Shown here: positions 7,424 through 9,886 of the stretch, in pieces
Position numbering within the stretch: position 1 is the stretch's first letter
How the letters are laid out: each line of letters begins with the position of its first letter
Source of the DNA: Pseudomonadota bacterium
GTDB taxonomy: Bacteria; Pseudomonadota; Alphaproteobacteria; Acetobacterales; Acetobacteraceae
Length of the DNA: 9,886 bases
Assembly: GCA_023424475.1 (NCBI GenBank)
Contig: JAFADX010000223.1
Coordinates: 1 to 9,886, forward strand
Reading direction: 5' to 3'
Program-made: the position numbers and the translations under genes
The notes under the pieces: generated by a model
Seen by the model: only the letters and a program-made list of their open reading frames with translations
What the model was told of the DNA's origin: nothing
Database searches by the model: none

Positions 7424-7482
7424 GGGGGAGGGGCGCCGCCCCTCCCCCTGCCCCGCCCCGCCAAAGGCCGAAAGGCCTTTGG
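7424..7482 (+). repeat. Double-hairpin intergenic element with GAAA tetraloop
   Basis: Two perfect hairpins lie 12 bp apart between the divergent thyX and amidohydrolase genes. The first is GGGGGAGGGGC (7424-7434) against its exact complement (7438-7448), an 11-bp stem with a 3-nt loop. The second is CCAAAGGCC (7461-7469) and GGCCTTTGG (7474-7482), a 9-bp stem with loop GAAA, a GNRA tetraloop only when the plus strand is transcribed. The composition (C-rich link, then a CCAAAGG stem followed by AAACC) resembles repeated intergenic elements I associate with GC-rich alphaproteobacterial genomes. That is from memory and only one copy is in this window. The remaining gap (7483-7598) is GC-rich with no further feature I can support. 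Confidence 0.5.
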
Positions 7483-7598
7483 AAACCAATACCTTGAGAC
7501 CTGGCGGGGGCCGCGGTGGCGCCCGGGGGCGGGGCAGCGGCCTCTCGACGGCCGTCCCGCCTCGCCCCACCATGCCCTGCCCAGCCACGGAACCTGCC

Positions 7599-8768
7599 AT
7601 GTCCGCCCTTGACGCCATCCGCCGCAATCATGCCGAACTGACCGCCATCCGGCGGGACCTGCACGCCCATCCCGAACTCGGGATGCAGGAGCACCGCACC
7701 GCGGAGCGCGTCGCGAGCCTGCTCGAATCCTGGGGCATCGAGGTCCATCGCGGCGTCGGCAAGACCGGCGTGGTCGGCGTGCTGCGCAACGGTTCGGGCA
7801 ACCGCGCCATCGGCCTGCGCGCCGACATGGACGCACTGCCGATCGAGGAACCTGCCGACATGCCCTTCCGCAGCACGGTCAAGGGCGTGATGCATGCCTG
7901 CGGCCATGACGGGCACACCACCATGCTGCTCGGCGCGGCGAAGTACCTGGCCGAGACCCGCGACTTCGACGGCATCGTCCACTTCATCTTCCAGCCCGGC
8001 GAGGAAGGCTGCGGCGGTGCCCTGGCGATGCTCGAGGACGGGCTGTTCGAACGCTTCCCCTGCGATGCCATCTTCGGCATGCACAACCGGCCGGGCATGC
8101 CGGTCGGCCGATACGGCATCCGCACCGGCCCGACCGCGGCCGGCGGCGCCTTCTTCGACATCCTCGTCTCCGGCAAGGGCGCCCATGGCGCGCGGCCGGA
8201 GGCAAGCATCGACCCGGTGCTCGCCGCCTGCCACATCACCGCGGCGCTGCAGTCGGTCGTCTCCCGCAACCTTTCGCCCCGCGACCCGGCGGTGGTCAGC
8301 GTGACCAAGGTCCTGGGCGGCGAGGCCTACAACGTCATCCCCGAGACCGCGACCATCTCCGGCACCGCCCGCTTCTTCACCCGCGAGGTGGGCGAGCAGA
8401 TCGAGGCCGGCCTGCGCCGCGTGGCCTCCGGCATCGCGGCCGGCTTCGGGGCCAGCGCGGCGCTCGACTGGCGCCTGATCTTCGCCCCCACCATCAACGC
8501 CGCGGAACAGGCCGACGCCTATGCCGAGGCCGCCGCGGAACTGGTCGGCAGCGAGAAGGTCGCGCGGGACAACCCGCCCGGCATGGGCTCGGAGGACTTC
8601 TCCTTCATGATGGAGAAGGTTCCCGGCGCCTACATCCATGTCGGCAACGGCGATGGCCCGCAGCCGCACAACCCGCGCTACGCCTTCAACGACGAGGCCA
8701 TTCCCTACGGCTCCGCGCTCTATGCCCGGGTGATCGAGCGCGGCCTGCCGAAGGGCGGCGCAGGCTGA
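7599..8768 (+). CDS. M20D-family amidohydrolase (hippurate hydrolase / N-acyl-amino-acid hydrolase type)
   Basis: Cytoplasmic zinc-type amidohydrolase of peptidase family M20, subfamily D, which cleaves the amide bond of N-acylated amino acids (hippurate, N-acetyl-amino acids, indole-acetyl conjugates and similar). The protein has 389 residues, normal for the family. Visible metal-site residues are His99/Cys101/His103 in MHACGHDGH, Glu135-Glu136 in QPGEEG, His162 in GMHNRPGMP and His357 in QPHNPRY. Family markers LHAHPELGMQE near the N-terminus, RADMDALPIEE, and GKGAHGARPEASIDP in the dimerisation (lid) domain are intact. The exact substrate cannot be read from sequence. The frame is open from 7479, but MSALDAIRRNHAEL at 7599 is the expected family start; a second ATG at 7572 is possible, and neither has a strong Shine-Dalgarno. 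The gene is followed directly by the ssrA region. Confidence 0.93.
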   Translation: MSALDAIRRNHAELTAIRRDLHAHPELGMQEHRTAERVASLLESWGIEVHRGVGKTGVVGVLRNGSGNRAIGLRADMDALPIEEPADMPFRSTVKGVMHACGHDGHTTMLLGAAKYLAETRDFDGIVHFIFQPGEEGCGGALAMLEDGLFERFPCDAIFGMHNRPGMPVGRYGIRTGPTAAGGAFFDILVSGKGAHGARPEASIDPVLAACHITAALQSVVSRNLSPRDPAVVSVTKVLGGEAYNVIPETATISGTARFFTREVGEQIEAGLRRVASGIAAGFGASAALDWRLIFAPTINAAEQADAYAEAAAELVGSEKVARDNPPGMGSEDFSFMMEKVPGAYIHVGNGDGPQPHNPRYAFNDEAIPYGSALYARVIERGLPKGGAG

Positions 8769-8779
8769 CGCGATTGCTC

Positions 8780-8808
8780 TCGAAATCCGGCGCGGTCTCG
8801 CCTATATG
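8780..8808 (+). promoter_or_regulatory. Candidate ssrA promoter
   Basis: TATATG (8803-8808) is a good -10 match, 6 to 7 bp before the hairpin that would begin the tmRNA precursor. The bases 17 bp further up (8780-8785, TCGAAA) match a -35 poorly, and the better TTGCTC (8774-8779) is too far away at 23 bp. The -10 is plausible, the -35 is not settled. Confidence 0.35.
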
Positions 8809-8830
8809 AGCCGGGTCACTTCGGTGACTA

Positions 8831-8894
8831 TGGCGATAAACGGCGTATGGAATAAGCGTTGCGGACCCGGGGGCGGTACCCGGCGCCTCCACCA
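8831..8894 (+). ncRNA. ssrA: tmRNA acceptor piece (T-arm and CCA end)
   Basis: This becomes the 3' half of the working tmRNA. It holds the 3' strands of two helices shared with the coding piece (8842-8848 and 8856-8861), a T-arm with stem CCGGG (8867-8871) and CCCGG (8879-8883), the 3' acceptor strand CGCCTCC (8884-8890), A73 and an encoded CCA (8892-8894). The 7-base T-loop (8872-8878) reads GGCGGTA rather than the TTCRANY of ordinary tRNAs. The 5' end is an estimate from where pairing with the coding piece fades. Confidence 0.85.
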
Positions 8895-8919
8895 TCATCC
8901 CGCCTTGTCAGCGGCAGAT
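8895..8919 (+). other. ssrA intervening segment removed on processing
   Basis: These 25 nt lie between the encoded CCA of the acceptor piece and the first base of the coding piece (G at 8920). In permuted tmRNAs this loop is cut out by tRNA-processing nucleases (RNase P makes the 5' end of the coding piece), leaving two RNAs held together by base pairing. Confidence 0.75.
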
Positions 8920-9092
8920 GGGGGCGAAACAGGCTCGACGCGCGCGGTAAAGATACGTCTTTTGCCCGGCATGGTACCGCCGTCATCGGACCAATTCACA
9001 AGTGCCAACGACAACAGCCGCGAGGCTGTGGCGCTCGCTGCCTAAATAGGTAAGCGCGGTCCGGGGGGCACCGGGCAACAGAAGCCCCCCAC
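8920..9092 (+). ncRNA. ssrA: tmRNA coding piece (5' acceptor strand, PK1, tag frame, PK2)
   Basis: It begins GGGGGCGAAACAGGCTCGAC, the usual tmRNA 5' end with the acceptor strand and reduced D-loop. A pseudoknot PK1 can be drawn: stem 1 CGGC (8967-8970) with GCCG (8979-8982), stem 2 TGGT (8972-8975) with ACCA (8990-8993). It ends 10 nt before the resume codon at 9004, close to the spacing known in E. coli. After the tag, a second pseudoknot is clear: CCGG (9061-9064) with CCGG (9071-9074), and GGGG (9065-9068) with C residues at 9085-9088. The 3' end near 9092 is estimated. Confidence 0.85.
9004..9045 (+). other. ssrA: tmRNA proteolysis-tag reading frame
   Basis: The resume codon GCC at 9004 opens a 13-codon frame encoding ANDNSREAVALAA and ending in TAA (9043-9045). 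With the alanine carried by tmRNA itself, rescued proteins would receive 14 extra residues, the same length as the Caulobacter tag. The end LAA is the signal read by ClpX, and the AND-N start is the part bound by SspB adaptors. Stops occur in all three frames within 11 nt: TAA at 9043, TAG at 9047, TAA at 9051. Confidence 0.93.
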
Positions 9093-9124
9093 TTCCCTTG
9101 GCAGCCTGCCCCCTCCTGGCCTAG

Positions 9125-9676
9125 ATGGCGCGCATGAGCGATGACGCCGCCCCGCCCGAAAGCCTGCTGCCCTACGACGTCTGGGCCGAGGACGCCCTGC
9201 GAGAGGTCGCGATCCGCGCGCTCGAGAGCGTCGCCAAGGACGGCCTGCCGGGCGAGCACCATTTCTACCTGACCTTCCGCACCGACCATCCGGGGACCAG
9301 CGTGCCGGGTCACCTCAAGGCCCGCTACCCGGAGGAGATCACCATCGTCCTCCAGCACCAGTTCGAGGACCTGCTGGTCGACCGCGAGGCGGCGCGCTTC
9401 TCGGTCACGCTGTTCTTCGGCGGCATGCCAGCGAGGCTCGTGGTGCCTTTCGGCGCGCTGACCATGTTCCACGACCCGCATGTCCGCTTCGGGTTGCGCT
9501 TCCCCGTGCTCGGCGCCGAGCCCCCGACCTTCGAGGATGCGCCAACAGTCGAGGAACCGGCCGAGGAGAGCACCACCGAGGCGGCACCGGCGCCGGCGCC
9601 GGAACCGGAAGCGCCTCCGCAGGGCCAGGTCGTCAGCCTCGACGCCTTCCGCCGCAAGCCGGCCAAGGACGCTTGA
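9125..9676 (+). CDS. sspB: SspB, ClpXP adaptor for ssrA-tagged proteins (alpha type)
   Basis: SspB binds the ssrA tag and hands tagged proteins to the ClpXP protease in the cytoplasm. The protein has 183 residues. The folded substrate-binding domain covers about residues 13-128 and shows alpha-type SspB stretches LPYDVWAEDALREV, GLPGEHHFYLTFRT, YPEEITIVLQHQFEDL, and LVVPFGALTMFHDPHVRFGLRF. An acidic Pro/Ala/Glu-rich linker follows (about 132-165), ending in VVSLDAFRRK (169-178), the likely ClpX-binding tail by analogy with the tethered tail of E. coli SspB. An in-frame TAG directly precedes the ATG at 9125; a second ATG at 9134 (MSDDAAP) is an equally reasonable start, and neither has a Shine-Dalgarno sequence. 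The gene sits about 30 bp downstream of ssrA on the same strand and could be co-transcribed with it. Confidence 0.94.
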   Translation: MARMSDDAAPPESLLPYDVWAEDALREVAIRALESVAKDGLPGEHHFYLTFRTDHPGTSVPGHLKARYPEEITIVLQHQFEDLLVDREAARFSVTLFFGGMPARLVVPFGALTMFHDPHVRFGLRFPVLGAEPPTFEDAPTVEEPAEESTTEAAPAPAPEPEAPPQGQVVSLDAFRRKPAKDA

Positions 9677-9682
9677 TTCAGC

Positions 9683-9886
9683 CCTCAGGCGCCGGCGCGC
9701 GCATCCGCGCGCTTGGCTTGCGCGCGGCAATGGCGGGCTGAACGCCCCGGCTGGTCGCGCGCGGTCGCGCCTTGCGCTCCCGGCCTCAGATGCAGGCGCG
9801 CGCATCCGCGCGCTTGGCCTGCGCGCGGCAATGGCGGCCTGAACGCCCCGGCTGGTCGCGCGCGGTCGCGCCTTGCGCTCCCGGCC
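9683..9886. repeat. 101-bp tandem repeat, at least two copies, open at the right edge
   Basis: Unit 1 (9683-9783) and unit 2 (9784-9884) match at 96 of 101 positions; the five differences are at 9689, 9690, 9693, 9718 and 9737 of unit 1. The last two bases of the window (CC) match the start of a third unit, so the array may continue. Each unit is rich in alternating GC and contains self-complementary parts, such as GCGCGC around TTGGCTT (unit 1) or TTGGCCT (unit 2). The period is not a multiple of three, so it is not a repeated protein domain. The array begins 6 bp after the sspB stop. No gene is supported in it. Confidence 0.85.

Larger units (their letters stand above)
8814..9092 (+). ncRNA. 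ssrA: Circularly permuted two-piece tmRNA (alphaproteobacterial ssrA), precursor span
   Basis: tmRNA rescues stalled ribosomes by acting as tRNA-Ala and then as mRNA for a degradation tag. Here the tRNA-like 3' part with CCA lies before the 5' part, the permuted order of alphaproteobacteria, so the precursor is cut into two RNAs. The acceptor stem closes between the pieces: GGGGGCG (8920-8926) pairs with CGCCTCC (8884-8890) in 7 pairs, including G3-U70, the AlaRS identity pair. A73 and CCA follow at 8891-8894. Two further helices join the pieces: CGACGC (8936-8941) with GCGTTG (8856-8861), and ATACGTC (8953-8959) with GGCGTAT (8842-8848). A hairpin GTCAC-TTCG-GTGAC (8815-8828) leads the precursor. 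The outer ends of the precursor and of the mature pieces are estimates. Downstream, sspB starts about 30 bp later. Confidence 0.95.

Noticed and set aside
8686..8898. A 70-residue minus-strand frame between the amidohydrolase and ssrA
   Set aside because: It is antisense to the amidohydrolase end and the tmRNA acceptor piece, with no start signal or recognisable domain.
8806..9053. Short plus-strand open frames over 8806-9045 and 8859-9053, as possible small proteins
   Set aside because: They run through the tRNA-like helices of ssrA. Only the last 13 codons of the first frame are translated, as the tmRNA tag.
9683..9886. The tandem repeat as a CRISPR array
   Set aside because: The whole 101-bp period is repeated with no variable spacers, and no cas genes are in the window.

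Overview
High-GC chromosomal DNA from an alphaproteobacterium. An Acetobacteraceae/Rhodospirillales-type bacterium (Roseomonas-like) is the best guess. The grounds are the codon use, the protein families, an alpha-type SspB, and above all a circularly permuted two-piece tmRNA gene of the alphaproteobacterial kind. The taxonomic call is inference. Most of the window is conserved housekeeping sequence; there is no transposase, integrase, phage gene or CRISPR array.

Left block (1-3418): the membrane-protease regulators hflK and hflC lie on the minus strand with ATGA-overlapping stop and start codons, and hflC runs off the left edge. Divergent from them across 183 bp is an Mrp/ApbC-type P-loop ATPase (Fe-S cluster carrier).

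Middle block (3419-5874): ilvD (dihydroxy-acid dehydratase, plus strand) converges on a small four-helix DoxX-like membrane protein (minus strand). A perfect 13-bp hairpin sits between them and probably terminates transcription from both sides.

Next block (5875-7598): on the minus strand are thyX (FAD-dependent thymidylate synthase) and, downstream, a short two-helix membrane protein of unknown function, followed by a nested inverted repeat. Between thyX and the divergent M20D amidohydrolase is a 239-bp gap with two perfect hairpins, one capped by a GAAA tetraloop, that look like a dispersed intergenic element.

Right block (7599-9886): an M20D amidohydrolase is followed by the permuted ssrA gene in the order acceptor piece with CCA, 25-nt spacer, coding piece with tag ANDNSREAVALAA. 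About 30 bp further on is sspB, the ClpXP adaptor that recognises ssrA-tagged proteins. The RNA that writes the degradation tag and the adaptor that reads it are therefore neighbours. The window ends in a 101-bp tandem repeat of at least two copies that probably continues past the edge.

The most interesting parts are the ssrA-sspB pairing (with an unusual T-loop in the acceptor piece), the 101-bp tandem repeat, and the two structured intergenic elements.
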